Shown piece after piece: positions 1 to 9,045 of a DNA stretch of 64,000 nt. Location: positions 1,612,001 through 1,676,000 of the forward strand of contig AP024866.1 in the NCBI GenBank assembly GCA_024346835.1. The letters are read 5' to 3'. This DNA is from Vibrio comitans. GTDB taxonomy: Bacteria > Pseudomonadota > Gammaproteobacteria > Enterobacterales > Vibrionaceae. How positions within the stretch are numbered: the first letter of the stretch is position 1; each line of letters begins with the position of its first letter. The position numbers and the translations under genes were made by a program. The notes beneath the pieces are model-generated. The model was given only the letters and a program-made list of their open reading frames with translations. It made no database searches and was not told the origin of the DNA.

Positions 1-633
1 AACAAGTGCTTGGCTTGGATCTTTTGGATGTGGAGTTGGGTTCTCTGGTTTCTCGTCAAACTTAACAATACGGCCGTCTGTGTCTAGAGACATTACACCG
101 AATGAAGAGGCTTGTTCGATAGGCTTCTTGATACAAGCAACCGTTACGTCTGCACCACTTTCAGCATGGAAGTTAAGCATGCGAGAGTAATCCATCTTGT
201 AGATGTGATCGCCACCAAGAATAAGAACTTGTTCGCACTTACGTCTGCGAATCAAATCAAGGTTTTGGTATACAGCATCAGCCGTACCACGGTACCAAGA
301 TTCACCAACACGCTGTTGTGCTGGGATAATTGCTACACCCTCATCTAACGTAGAGTTAGTCATAAAGCCCCAGCCTTTTTGCACGTGATCGATAAGATCG
401 TGTGCCATAAACTGAGTCAGTACGCCTACACGACGAATACCTGAGTTGATGCAGTTTGAAAGTGTAAAATCGATAATTTTGTATTTACCACCAAAAGATA
501 CAGCTGGCTTAGCGATTTCTTTGGTTAATCCCTTCAGGCGAGTACCTTTCCCGCCTGCTAGTACTAATGCAACTGTGTTACGTACTATTTTATTACTCGA
601 AAAATGAGAATAATTATTATTATGTTCCGTCAT
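1..633 (-). CDS. glgC: Glucose-1-phosphate adenylyltransferase, 5' part (gene runs off the left edge)
   Basis: GlgC makes ADP-glucose from glucose-1-phosphate and ATP, the committed step of bacterial glycogen synthesis in the cytosol. The 211 codons present start [15 protein letters not shown] and then show the nucleotidyltransferase signature [20 protein letters not shown] (about residues 23-42), followed by [33 protein letters not shown] and FDEKPENP, all typical of GlgC. The ATG at 633 is the first in frame. The N-terminal half is visible and open; the C-terminal allosteric beta-helix domain lies outside the window. It is transcribed away from the lipoprotein gene, with a 520-bp divergent intergenic region that has a CRP-like site. 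Confidence 0.96.
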   Translation of the reverse strand, partial: MTEHNNNYSHFSSNKIVRNTVALVLAGGKGTRLKGLTKEIAKPAVSFGGKYKIIDFTLSNCINSGIRRVGVLTQFMAHDLIDHVQKGWGFMTNSTLDEGVAIIPAQQRVGESWYRGTADAVYQNLDLIRRRKCEQVLILGGDHIYKMDYSRMLNFHAESGADVTVACIKKPIEQASSFGVMSLDTDGRIVKFDEKPENPTPHPKDPSQALV

Positions 634-837
634 TTTGGGGGCCTCTAACATTGAACTAATATAATGTAAAAAAAAACGAAATACGGCTTTTTAAAAGCTC
701 TTTTGTTCGTCATTGCAGGGATAATAAATTAATCCTGTGAAATATATCTGCTTAAACTCACACTTTTTAAAAGATCAAATCTCAATGTAATGATAATGAG
801 AGTTAGGTCACGTTAAGGTGTGGGTAAGATGCAATTT

Positions 838-853
838 GGTGAATAATGTCACA
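838..853. promoter_or_regulatory. CRP-like binding site in the glgC/lipoprotein divergent region
   Basis: GGTGA-ATAATG-TCACA matches the CRP consensus TGTGA-N6-TCACA at 9 of 10 conserved positions. It lies about 205 bp upstream of glgC and 300 bp upstream of the lipoprotein gene. Glycogen genes are CRP-activated in E. coli, so control of glgC is the more natural reading. The rest of 634-1153 is AT-rich and holds no convincing gene. Confidence 0.45.
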
Positions 854-1153
854 GATTGTACAAATCTCAAACAATTGCTTCATTATTAATCATCACTCAA
901 ATCTATGATTTTTACTTGGTAATTTGCAGAAAATGCAAAATAGATACCAAGCATCAAATCAGTCTTCTAATCTAATTGAATAATGCTGAGTATTTATTAC
1001 AGTAAGCCTATGCTTGGTATAAATTTAAGTTACATTCAAATGACTGATGTAAATAAAACAGTTTCAAAGTTAATCTATGGAAGATAAATTTCAGTGAATA
1101 AAGAAATATAGTGATATACACCAGCATACTGACCATTCATAAGGATATTGATA

Positions 1154-2326
1154 ATGCTCACATGCAAAAAACTAGTTTTATTACCCGTTTTTGCTTTAAC
1201 TCTCTCTGGATGTGCAAGCGAACCTACAGATCCGCAATTTGTCGCATCGAAATCACTACAGCCTTACATGCAAGATGACTATCAAACCTACCTTGCCGAC
1301 ACACAAGAGTGGCTACTTGAAAATCGCGTATTCTTAACCAATGACAAACAAACTGAACTCAGTGCGGTAGCGCCATTTGAACTCGTGCCACAAAACCCTA
1401 ATGGACAGGGTGTTTTGTTAGTGCATGGGCTGGGCGATTCTCCATTTTCTTATGTCGATATCGCACCCGATCTAGCCGCTCAAGGTTATCTGGTTCGAGT
1501 TATTTTGTTACCCGGACACGGAACACGAGCAGCGGATTTATCCCTTCCTGAAATAGAAGATTGGCAGAATATCGTTGCTCATCATTACGAATTATTGAAC
1601 GAGCAAGTTGAAGGCGTCTGGCTAGGCGGCTTTTCGACAGGTGCTAACTTAGTCACGGCATTAGCCTATCAGCATCCCGAGGTGAAAGGGTTATTATTGT
1701 TTTCTCCTGCGTTCAAACCTCGCGACTCTTTAGCGAGATTCTCTCCACTGGCTAGCTGGTTTGTTGATTGGGAAAGTCAGCTGCCTGAGGACAATTATAC
1801 TCGGTATAATTCACTACATATGAAAGGAGCTGCAACCTACTACAAATCATCTGCAGTAGTACGAGACTACATAGATGATGCCGCTTATGACAAGCCTACT
1901 TTTGTTATGCTTAGTGAGGCAGACGAAACCATTGATTCGCAATACGCCGTTGAACAATTTTCCGAAAAATTCACGAGTAGCCACAGTGAACTACTTTGGT
2001 TTGGGGAAACTCAATACAAAGATGAGCGCATCACAAGCTATAGTATGAATCTTCCCAATCAGAAGATTGTAAGTGCCTCACACATATCCCTGGTGTTTTC
2101 TCCAGAGAATCCTATCTACAAGCGCGATGGTGAAGTGAGACTGTGCTTTAGAGAACAACCAGAGGGTACGCCTAAGGACTGCTCAGAGGTGCCTAGTGAC
2201 CAAGTGTGGTTTTCTGCCTATGGGGATGGTGAAGAGACTCAAGTAAGGGCTCGGATAAGTTGGAACCCTTACTTTGATCAAAGCATGCAAAAGATGAATC
2301 GCTTCCTCAAAGACAACAAAAACTAA
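1154..2326 (+). CDS. Lipoprotein alpha/beta-hydrolase (carboxylesterase-like)
   Basis: The 390-residue product begins with a lipoprotein signal peptide ending in the lipobox LSGC (Cys20), so it should be a membrane-anchored envelope protein. The body is an alpha/beta-hydrolase: oxyanion-hole HGLGDSP at residue 91, PGHGTR at about 120, and nucleophile elbow GFSTG with Ser161. Asp in LSEADETID and His in SASHIS are plausible remaining triad members. Substrate is not predictable; esterase or thioesterase are options. The ATG at 1154 is preferred over the TTG at 1148 because AAGGA at 1141-1145 is properly spaced. Its stop overlaps the end of the convergent astE gene by four bases. Confidence 0.85.
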   Translation: MLTCKKLVLLPVFALTLSGCASEPTDPQFVASKSLQPYMQDDYQTYLADTQEWLLENRVFLTNDKQTELSAVAPFELVPQNPNGQGVLLVHGLGDSPFSYVDIAPDLAAQGYLVRVILLPGHGTRAADLSLPEIEDWQNIVAHHYELLNEQVEGVWLGGFSTGANLVTALAYQHPEVKGLLLFSPAFKPRDSLARFSPLASWFVDWESQLPEDNYTRYNSLHMKGAATYYKSSAVVRDYIDDAAYDKPTFVMLSEADETIDSQYAVEQFSEKFTSSHSELLWFGETQYKDERITSYSMNLPNQKIVSASHISLVFSPENPIYKRDGEVRLCFREQPEGTPKDCSEVPSDQVWFSAYGDGEETQVRARISWNPYFDQSMQKMNRFLKDNKN

Positions 2327-3357
2327 TCTAATACTGTCAGTTGGTTATCCACGTATCGAGTCGCACAGGGTTTTACAATCAGTGCGGCTCTTTGCTTTAG
2401 CTCTACGTTTGGATTTGGGAACACAACACCACCCTGCTCTACTGGCATGGTCAATACTTTATCTCCATCTTTACCCAACGTTTCACCCTCAGAAAACCTT
2501 GAGAAATTGGGTAGTGCTTTGTCAAAGTAGAATTCAAAATCCAAATTCTCACGATAAATTGAACTGTCTACTTGATAGGTGATCATATCTCCACTGGTGC
2601 TCGACTCTACCGACTCTACCGACTCTACAAGCTCCCAAAATACCTTCCTGAACTGCGCTAACTTATCCATATCGTTATGACCAAACTTTGCGACCTGCCC
2701 TAGCTCCAATGTTGCTGCTTGTGCGCCAAATTTACTCGAACTGAACCAACTAAAGGTACTTGAAGGCTCTTCGGATAACAGCACAGCTTCTATGCCAGCC
2801 TGTTGCATAAAGTCGATAAACTCTTTTCGCCGAGTTGGGTAAGTCGATTGAGGGCTAATCGCAAAGGTATAGTGCTTAGAGGCGCGAATTGAGCAATGCA
2901 TATCCAAATGCCAACGACTTGCCATAGGTACGTCTTGCCAAAAATGAGTGACTTGCTCTTTTAATGAAACAGCTAAAGCCAGTTCTTGAGATTCAGGGTA
3001 AGCTGCATCACCAAATAAGCGGTTTAAGTTGGTCTGCACAAATCGCTCTTCTGCAAGAATTGCATTCGGGTGCGCAATGATCAGTAGTAAATGATGCTTT
3101 GGAACAATAGACCCGTTAGCTATTTGCGAAGCTAGATCATCCACCATTTCAATGGGCGCAGTTTCATTTCCATGGACTGCACTAGAAATTACCATGTGTT
3201 TACTTGGTTTCGCCTCAGAAGGCGGTGAAATTTTAAGTACTCCCTTTTTCAACAAACTCATTTGCACTCCATTGCCGAGTGTAACGGAGCGAGACGAAAC
3301 CTCAGATGCTTGTAGCGTTTCTTGTAAAAATGAAGACTCAAATAATGGTACTGGCAT
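2323..3357 (-). CDS. astE: Succinylglutamate desuccinylase
   Basis: AstE hydrolyses N-succinylglutamate to succinate and glutamate, the last step of the arginine succinyltransferase pathway. The 344-residue protein has the zinc carboxypeptidase-like HGNE motif (His62, Glu65), the downstream HLDMHCSIR histidine region and the TLELGQ acidic motif expected for AstE/AspA enzymes. I chose the ATG at 3357 (MPVPLFESS), preceded by GGAAGGGAGAG, over an upstream in-frame ATG that lacks a ribosome site. No other ast genes are adjacent. An in-frame 9-bp repeat near 2603-2628 gives three consecutive Val-Glu-Ser units in a loop. Confidence 0.93.
   Translation of the reverse strand: MPVPLFESSFLQETLQASEVSSRSVTLGNGVQMSLLKKGVLKISPPSEAKPSKHMVISSAVHGNETAPIEMVDDLASQIANGSIVPKHHLLLIIAHPNAILAEERFVQTNLNRLFGDAAYPESQELALAVSLKEQVTHFWQDVPMASRWHLDMHCSIRASKHYTFAISPQSTYPTRRKEFIDFMQQAGIEAVLLSEEPSSTFSWFSSSKFGAQAATLELGQVAKFGHNDMDKLAQFRKVFWELVESVESVESSTSGDMITYQVDSSIYRENLDFEFYFDKALPNFSRFSEGETLGKDGDKVLTMPVEQGGVVFPNPNVELKQRAALIVKPCATRYVDNQLTVLD
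2603..2628. repeat. 9-bp tandem repeat inside astE (about three copies)
   Basis: GACTCTACC occurs at 2603-2611 and 2612-2620, with a third copy from 2621 that diverges at its last base. It encodes Val-Glu-Ser repeats. Slippage would add or remove three residues without a frameshift. Confidence 0.85.
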
Positions 3358-3454
3358 GGACTCTCCCTTCCTAAGCCTTATATCTAGATGTAACATGGGT
3401 ATAACATCATACCGAAACTCAGTCCTAGTGACAGAAGATTAATAGGCATTCTCT

Positions 3455-4114
3455 ATGGAAATCACAAAGCCAAATCTCATTCTTGCCGGGGGCACTGGCC
3501 TTATAGGTCAACACGCCATAGATTATCTTCTGCAGCACCCTGAATATGTCGATAACATCTACGCTGTAACCAGGCGTCCGTTAGCCCAGTCAGCAGATTC
3601 ATTGGTGACTCTGCCCAATGACGAGTTCGACAGTTCGTTAACGATCAAAGCAAGTCTTGGACTTATTTGCTTGGGCACTACTAAAAAGCAGGCTGGAAGC
3701 AATGAAGCGCTCTATCGCATAGATCATGATTTAGTCATTTCTTTTGCAAAAACGATGAAAAGCCTCGGCGTAAAGCGATTAGGAGTGGTCTCTAGCTATG
3801 GCGCTAAGACCGAATCACCTTCTCACTACCTCAAATGTAAGGGGGAGATGGAACGAGACCTGCGACAATTGGGATTTGAACATTTGATCATTGCAAGGCC
3901 AGGCCCCCTGCTAGGGGAAAGAAGTTTGCCAAGATGGGACGAGGTAGTACTTCAGAAAGTCCTTAAAGTCGTTAAGCCAGTGATGGTAGGCCCAATTGAA
4001 AATCTTCGCCCAATTCTTGCACAAGATGTTGCAAGCTATCTTGTTGATGGCCTTTGCAATGAGGCTAATGACAGCGGCGAAACCATTGCTCATTATCGCG
4101 AAATGACTCGTTGA
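3455..4114 (+). CDS. NAD(P)-binding TIP30/CC3-like dehydrogenase (atypical SDR)
   Basis: The 219-residue protein opens with the Rossmann motif AGGTGLIG (about residues 11-18) and an AVTRRPL segment, then GVVSSYGAK and YLKCKGEME, the Tyr-x3-Lys-like active-site region of atypical SDRs. ARPGPLLGER follows, the substrate-side loop of the TIP30/CC3 and YbjT-type group. Such proteins are NAD(P)H-dependent oxidoreductases or nucleotide sensors with poorly known substrates. It is divergent from astE with about 100 bp between the two starts. The ATG at 3455 has only a weak ribosome site. Confidence 0.82.
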   Translation: MEITKPNLILAGGTGLIGQHAIDYLLQHPEYVDNIYAVTRRPLAQSADSLVTLPNDEFDSSLTIKASLGLICLGTTKKQAGSNEALYRIDHDLVISFAKTMKSLGVKRLGVVSSYGAKTESPSHYLKCKGEMERDLRQLGFEHLIIARPGPLLGERSLPRWDEVVLQKVLKVVKPVMVGPIENLRPILAQDVASYLVDGLCNEANDSGETIAHYREMTR

Positions 4115-4270
4115 ACCACTAACTTGTTGAATTAATGAGCCTTCACATTTTAACTTTGGAATATGTTATTCCTTTTTATACTTATTGTTGGGTGGAAAAT
4201 TCGATAATCTATGCTCTCTTTCAAGATCTGATTATAAAAACATACGGATTTACACTTTAAAGGAATAACT

Positions 4271-5641
4271 ATGTCAGTTGCCGTTATTGCCAACTTAGCT
4301 CTCTTTGTTGGTATCATCTATTTTCTATTTTCTAAACAAAAACAACAAAATACGCTCTCCCGTCTGGTACTTTTAGGCTTAGTTACAGGTAGTGGTTTTG
4401 GCTTAGCACTACAGCTTATCTATGGCGAGGGTAACCCTGCTATTGCTCAAACTCTTGATTGGGTTCAAATCGTTGGTAGTGGCTATGTTGGACTTCTTAA
4501 GATGATCATCATGCCGCTTGTGATGGTATCAATGGTTTCTGCTGTTGTTAAACTGGACAACTCAGGCTCTCTTGGAAAAATCAGCGGACTGACCATTGGC
4601 GTATTGCTATTTACTACCGCTATTTCAGCATTAATTGGTATTGCGGTTACTCAGGTGTTTGGTCTCACCGCTGAAGGACTGGCTGAAGGCGCTAGAGAAA
4701 CAGCACGTATCGCTGTACTAGAGAGCCGTATTGATCGCGTTGCAGATCTGTCTATTCCGCAAATGTTAGTTAGCTTCATTCCTACAAACCCATTTAGCGA
4801 CATGACTGGCGCTCGCTCGACTTCAATCATTGCTGTTGTGATTTTCAGCGTACTTATGGGCATTGCAGCTCGTAAGGTAATGATTGAAAAAGAAGAGCTA
4901 GAGCAACCGATCCGCACGTTTGTTGAAGTGGCTCAGTCTGTGGTTATGCGCCTAGTTAAAATGATTATGGCCTTAACGCCTTACGGTATTGCAGCACTAA
5001 TGGCGAAAGTTGTGGCAACGTCTAGTGCATCTGACATCCTCAACCTGCTTGGCTTTATCGTTGCATCTTACGTAGCCATCGCCCTAATGTTTGTTGTGCA
5101 CGGTTTGCTAGTGTCGCTTGTTGGCGTTAGCCCGAAAGAGTACTTCAAGAAGATTTGGCCAGTACTGACCTTTGCCTTTACCTCTCGCAGTTCAGCGGCA
5201 ACAATCCCGCTAAACGTAGAAGCGCAAATCACTAAATTGAACGTTCCACCAGCAATCGCAAACCTATCAGCATCATTTGGCGCAACCATTGGTCAAAATG
5301 GCTGTGCAGGCATCTACCCTGCGATGCTAGCAATTATGGTTGCTCCAGCTGTTGGTATTGACCCAATGAACTTTAGCTTCATCTTATCGTTAGTGGCTAT
5401 CATCACCGTCAGCTCATTTGGCATTGCCGGTGTTGGCGGCGGTGCAACCTTTGCAGCTCTAATTGTATTGCCTGCAATGGGGTTACCTGTATGGATTGCC
5501 GCGCTACTTATTTCTATCGAACCTTTGATTGATATGGCGCGCACTGCACTTAATGTTTCTGGGGCTATGACTGCGGGCACGATTACTTCACGTATCCTAG
5601 GTAAAGAAAAGAAAGAACAGCTAGAAGAAGCCAACGCTTAA
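4271..5641 (+). CDS. tcyP: L-cystine:cation symporter, TcyP/YdjN family
   Basis: A 456-residue sodium/dicarboxylate-symporter-family membrane protein. It follows E. coli TcyP (YdjN) along its whole length, including KMIIMPLVMVSMVSAV, TAEGLAEGARETAR, WPVLTFAFTSRSSAATIPLN, the GATIGQNGCAGIYPAM hairpin, GVGGGATFAALIVLPAMGLP and SIEPLIDMARTALNVSG. TcyP imports L-cystine across the inner membrane. AAGGAATAACT precedes the ATG. A strong terminator follows, so it is probably monocistronic. Annotation pipelines often call such genes dicarboxylate symporters; the cystine-transporter subfamily is the closer match. Confidence 0.92.
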   Translation: MSVAVIANLALFVGIIYFLFSKQKQQNTLSRLVLLGLVTGSGFGLALQLIYGEGNPAIAQTLDWVQIVGSGYVGLLKMIIMPLVMVSMVSAVVKLDNSGSLGKISGLTIGVLLFTTAISALIGIAVTQVFGLTAEGLAEGARETARIAVLESRIDRVADLSIPQMLVSFIPTNPFSDMTGARSTSIIAVVIFSVLMGIAARKVMIEKEELEQPIRTFVEVAQSVVMRLVKMIMALTPYGIAALMAKVVATSSASDILNLLGFIVASYVAIALMFVVHGLLVSLVGVSPKEYFKKIWPVLTFAFTSRSSAATIPLNVEAQITKLNVPPAIANLSASFGATIGQNGCAGIYPAMLAIMVAPAVGIDPMNFSFILSLVAIITVSSFGIAGVGGGATFAALIVLPAMGLPVWIAALLISIEPLIDMARTALNVSGAMTAGTITSRILGKEKKEQLEEANA

Positions 5642-5668
5642 ACTTTTAACTGATACTAAGAAACGACA

Positions 5669-5695
5669 AACCGAGGCTTTTGCCTCGGTTTTTTT
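5669..5695 (+). terminator. Rho-independent terminator of tcyP
   Basis: Stem AACCGAGGC / GCCTCGGTT closed by a TTTT loop, followed by a run of T residues. Confidence 0.92.
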
Positions 5696-5771
5696 GTATC
5701 TCTAGCAGGAATTCGCACAATCACACAATGTCGCCTAGTTTTTAAACACTGACACGCTAAAGAAAAGGCAC

Positions 5772-6155
5772 ATGTCTATGAAGCTCGAATCCAATAAAGA
5801 AAACGCCATCGCATTCTACAAAATGGCCTATCTCGGCAACCCTAAACAAGCAGTCGAGTTGTATGTGGGTGATGACTATATACAGCACAACCCATTGGTT
5901 GGAGATGGCAAGCAATCGTTTATCGATTACTTTACAGAAATGCAGCAACACTACCCTGACAAAGAAATTGAATTTGTACGTGCAATTGCAGAAGGCGACT
6001 TAGTTGCCTTGCATACGCATCAAACATGGCCTGATGATGACCAATACGTCACCATGGATTTTTTCCGCTTTGACAGCAATGGAAAGATTGTTGAACACTG
6101 GGACTCCATACAGCAAATCCCTAAAGAAAGCCTCAACAACAATACTATGTATTGA
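5772..6155 (+). CDS. SnoaL-like (NTF2 fold) protein
   Basis: A 127-residue cytosolic protein with the layout of the predicted SnoaL-like aldol-condensation/ester-cyclase family: NKENAIAFYKMAY at the N-terminus, YIQHNPLVGDG around residues 37-47, LVALHTHQTWP and a C-terminal FDSNGKIVEHWDSIQ. These are cone-shaped NTF2-fold enzymes or binding proteins; no substrate can be inferred. Two in-frame ATGs (5772, 5778) are available, and the AAGG at 5765-5768 favours the second by spacing. It is flanked by terminators on both sides, so it is a single-gene unit. Confidence 0.8.
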   Translation: MSMKLESNKENAIAFYKMAYLGNPKQAVELYVGDDYIQHNPLVGDGKQSFIDYFTEMQQHYPDKEIEFVRAIAEGDLVALHTHQTWPDDDQYVTMDFFRFDSNGKIVEHWDSIQQIPKESLNNNTMY

Positions 6156-6168
6156 TTCAGCAACACCA

Positions 6169-6187
6169 AGCTCCTAGGGGCTTTTTT
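6169..6187 (+). terminator. Short hairpin terminator after the SnoaL-like gene
   Basis: AGCTC-CTAG-GGGCT hairpin with one G-T pair, directly followed by six T residues. Confidence 0.7.
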
Positions 6188-6437
6188 GATCAACCTCTAG
6201 GAACCTCCATTACATTGATGGAAATTTGTACTCTCTGGTAATTTCCCTCCTAAGATAATTATAAGATTCTGAATTGAATCATATTTCTCATTGCCATTGA
6301 TGCTTTGTTCTCAACAAGTAGCCACAGGATTTATTCCCTACGTTAATCTTTGACTAACAACAATGCTCAAGGGGTTTGCTATCCGCATTCGGCAATGGTC
6401 TAATAACTGACAACATACTGATATTTGGACATTTTTT

Positions 6438-7853
6438 ATGCACACGGACCAACCCACATTCTTTTTCTTTGATTACGAGACTTGGGGAGTCAGTCCGGCA
6501 AAAGATAGACCGTGTCAGTTTGCTGGTGTGCGCACCGATGCCGATCTCAATGTCATTGGTGAGCCGCTCGTCATCTATTGCAGACCGCCTGCAGATTATC
6601 TGCCCAATCCCGAAGCCGCACTTGTGACTGGCATTACGCCACAAAAAGCCATGAAAGAAGGCCTATCAGAGCCAGAATTCATCACTGCCATTCACAACGA
6701 AATGAGTCGTCCAAATACCTGCACCCTTGGGTACAACAGCGTACGCTTCGACGATGAGGTTACTCGATATACCTGCTATCGTAATTTCATAGAACCTTAT
6801 GAGTGGAGTTACAAAAACGGAAATTCTAGATGGGATCTATTAGATGTTATGCGCGCCTGTCATGCTCTGCGACCAGAAGGGATAAACTGGCCAGAAAACG
6901 ACGAAGGAAATACCAGTTTTCGATTAGAGCATTTATCGGTAGCAAACGGTATTGAGCACAGCAACGCCCACGATGCGATGGCCGATGTGTATGCCACTAT
7001 TGAGATGGCCAAAAAGGTGAAACAGAGCCAACCTAAGCTATTTGATTTCTTCTATAAACACAGAGGAAAACAAAAGCTCAACGCTCTTGTCGATATTGTC
7101 AATATGACGCCGCTGGTTCACGTATCTGGAATGCTTAGCACTGAGCATCAAAAAACCGCGTTGATTGCGCCTATAGGTTGGACGCCAATTAAAGCTCTAA
7201 TCACTATCGATCTTACTCAAGACATTACGCCGTTAATTGAACTTTCTGCGGACGAAATCAAACAAAGGCTCTATACCAAGCGCAGCGACCTTGAAGAGGG
7301 TCAATTGCCTATTCCAGTAAAACTTGTCCATCTGAATAAGTGCCCTATTCTTGCTCCCCTTGGTGTATTAACGACTGAGGCTATTGAACGCACACAAATC
7401 GATAAAGAACAATGCTTGCAAAGGCAACAACTCCTTCAGCAACATCCACAAATTCGAGAAAAACTTGATGCCGTATTTGCAGAGAATAGAGCGTTTCCAG
7501 CCAGCCCTAACATAGAAGAGCAGCTCTACAATGGCTTCTTCTCACCGGCAGATAAAGCGCAGATGCGTATTATCCGTGAAGCTAAACCTGAGGTTTTAGG
7601 ATCACTAGATATCCAAGTCACTGATCCTCGCATTGCGCCTTTGCTGTTTAACTATCGAGCGCGAAACTTTTTTCACACTCTCACCGATCAAGAACAGAAA
7701 CGATGGCTACTGCACTGTCGTGATAAGTTTGAACAAGAATTACCAAATTACCTATTAAACCTAGAAAATCTTGGTGCGCAGCATCAAGGAGATGAGCATA
7801 AGATGAAGATCCTCAAAGCCATCTATCACTACGTTGAACAATTGGTTTCTTAG
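6438..7853 (+). CDS. sbcB: Exodeoxyribonuclease I
   Basis: ExoI degrades single-stranded DNA 3' to 5' and takes part in mismatch repair and recombination. The 471-residue protein has the DEDDh exonuclease motifs: FFDYETWG (Asp/Glu, about residues 11-18), LGYNSVRFDDEVTR, and EHSNAHDAMADVYAT with catalytic His and Asp. The SH3-like and helical C-terminal part matches E. coli ExoI over its whole length (LVHVSGM, VKLVHLNKCP, QLYNGFFSPADKAQM, LLFNYRARNF). It is followed three bases later by yohJ, so the yohJ-yohK pair may be co-transcribed with it. Confidence 0.96.
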   Translation: MHTDQPTFFFFDYETWGVSPAKDRPCQFAGVRTDADLNVIGEPLVIYCRPPADYLPNPEAALVTGITPQKAMKEGLSEPEFITAIHNEMSRPNTCTLGYNSVRFDDEVTRYTCYRNFIEPYEWSYKNGNSRWDLLDVMRACHALRPEGINWPENDEGNTSFRLEHLSVANGIEHSNAHDAMADVYATIEMAKKVKQSQPKLFDFFYKHRGKQKLNALVDIVNMTPLVHVSGMLSTEHQKTALIAPIGWTPIKALITIDLTQDITPLIELSADEIKQRLYTKRSDLEEGQLPIPVKLVHLNKCPILAPLGVLTTEAIERTQIDKEQCLQRQQLLQQHPQIREKLDAVFAENRAFPASPNIEEQLYNGFFSPADKAQMRIIREAKPEVLGSLDIQVTDPRIAPLLFNYRARNFFHTLTDQEQKRWLLHCRDKFEQELPNYLLNLENLGAQHQGDEHKMKILKAIYHYVEQLVS

Positions 7854-7856
7854 TCA

Positions 7857-8219
7857 ATGATCAGCAAGGCATTCTTCTATCTACTCAGTGCAGGCTTGAT
7901 CGTCCTTTCCCTTGTTATCGGTGATTGGATACAGGATTTTTTCACGCTTTCTGTACCAGGGAGCGTGCTAGGCCTGTTGATTCTGTTTCTAGGGTTAGTG
8001 AGTGGTGTTATAAAACCTCACTGGGTACAGCCTAGCGCTTCGCTATTGATCAAATACATGATCTTGCTGTTTATTCCCATCAGTGCTGGCCTTATGAATC
8101 ACTACCACATGCTACTCGATAATGCCCTTGCTATCGTGGTGAGTACAGTATTGGGAAGCCTATTTATATTGATTTTCCTCTCTTTAGCGCTCGATAAGCT
8201 GTTAGCGGAGGACAAATAA
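7857..8219 (+). CDS. yohJ: CidA/LrgA-family membrane protein
   Basis: A 120-residue protein with four predicted membrane helices. It has the LrgA/CidA pattern: FFTLSVPGSVLGLLILFLGLV near residues 23-43 and the ALLIKYMILLFIPISAGLMNHY-type segment (split here across residues 60-82). These small holin-like proteins pair with LrgB-type partners and are linked to murein hydrolase control and pyruvate uptake in other bacteria. The ATG is 3 bp after the sbcB stop and the stop is 1 bp before yohK. The order yohJ-yohK-cdd is the same as in E. coli. Confidence 0.9.
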   Translation: MISKAFFYLLSAGLIVLSLVIGDWIQDFFTLSVPGSVLGLLILFLGLVSGVIKPHWVQPSASLLIKYMILLFIPISAGLMNHYHMLLDNALAIVVSTVLGSLFILIFLSLALDKLLAEDK

Positions 8220-8220
8220 T

Positions 8221-8898
8221 ATGTGGTTACTGCTCAGTATCGTCGTCTACTTCATTGCTAGATTTATCGCTAAGAAAGCACACCACCCTTTGGCTAATCC
8301 ATTACTCATCAGCTTAGCCATCATTATTCCGTTTTTGCTGCTCTTTAAAGTGCCGTATCAAACCTATTACGAAGGCAATGAGCTCATTCAACACCTATTG
8401 CAGCCCGCGGTAGTGGCGCTAGCCTACCCTCTGTATGAACAGTTGAACGAGATACGGGCAAAATGGAAGTTAATCCTCACCACATGCGTCATCGGTAGCC
8501 TGGGCGCAATGCTATCCTCAGGTCTATTAGCTGTATTACTTGGCGCTGATTCACAATTACTCGCCAGTATTATGGGTAAGTCCGTGACCACTGCGATAGC
8601 AATGCAGGTATCCTCTGAGCTTGGCGGTGAGCCCGCTGTAGCCGCCATTTTAGTATTGCTAGCTGGGTTAACAGGCTCACTACTGGCCTACCCTGTCTAT
8701 CAGCTACTGAAGATAAAGCACCCTATCGCAAAGGGACTGACTATGGGCACGGTTAGCCACGCTCTTGGCACCGCGACGGCGTTTGAACACAGTCAAAAGG
8801 ATGCCGCATTTAGCTCACTTGCATTGGTTTTATGTGGAGTTATTACCTCGCTTTTAGCTCCCTTTGTGATGACTCTGATGCTTGGCCTGAGTTCTTGA
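8221..8898 (+). CDS. yohK: LrgB/CidB-family membrane protein
   Basis: A 225-residue polytopic membrane protein of the LrgB family. Hallmarks are LANPLLISLAI near the N-terminus, LLQPAVVALAYPLYEQ around residues 60-75, GKSVTTAIAMQVSSELGG around 119-136 and MGTVSHALGTATAFE around 175-190. It is coupled to yohJ with a one-base gap, and the two probably form one complex in the inner membrane. Murein hydrolase export and pyruvate transport are both proposed for this family; sequence alone does not decide. Confidence 0.92.
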   Translation: MWLLLSIVVYFIARFIAKKAHHPLANPLLISLAIIIPFLLLFKVPYQTYYEGNELIQHLLQPAVVALAYPLYEQLNEIRAKWKLILTTCVIGSLGAMLSSGLLAVLLGADSQLLASIMGKSVTTAIAMQVSSELGGEPAVAAILVLLAGLTGSLLAYPVYQLLKIKHPIAKGLTMGTVSHALGTATAFEHSQKDAAFSSLALVLCGVITSLLAPFVMTLMLGLSS

Positions 8899-8952
8899 AG
8901 ACTTTTCTATTACTGATACGACTCCAAAACGAGCAAACAAACAGCATTCAGT

Positions 8953-8970
8953 GTGAACGAAACCGTTTAC
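8953..8970. promoter_or_regulatory. LacI-family-type palindromic operator upstream of cdd
   Basis: GTGAACG-AAAC-CGTTTAC is an inverted repeat with 6 of 7 half-site bases symmetric, 76 bp upstream of the cdd ATG. Size and CG/AACG core resemble LacI/PurR/CytR-family operators. In E. coli cdd is repressed by CytR, so a CytR-like or PurR-like regulator is a reasonable guess. Part of a CRP half-site (TGTGA, 8952-8956) overlaps its left arm. Confidence 0.5.
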
Positions 8971-9045
8971 CTCACCGATTAGTCTCCCTATTCACAGCCA
9001 GTTGCACTATGCTGTTTGCAATGATTTTTCTAACAGGAACCTGCA

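Noticed and set aside
786..803. Fur-box-like TAATGATAATGAGAG in the glgC/lipoprotein region
   Set aside because: Only about two thirds of the Fur consensus is present and neither neighbour is an iron gene.
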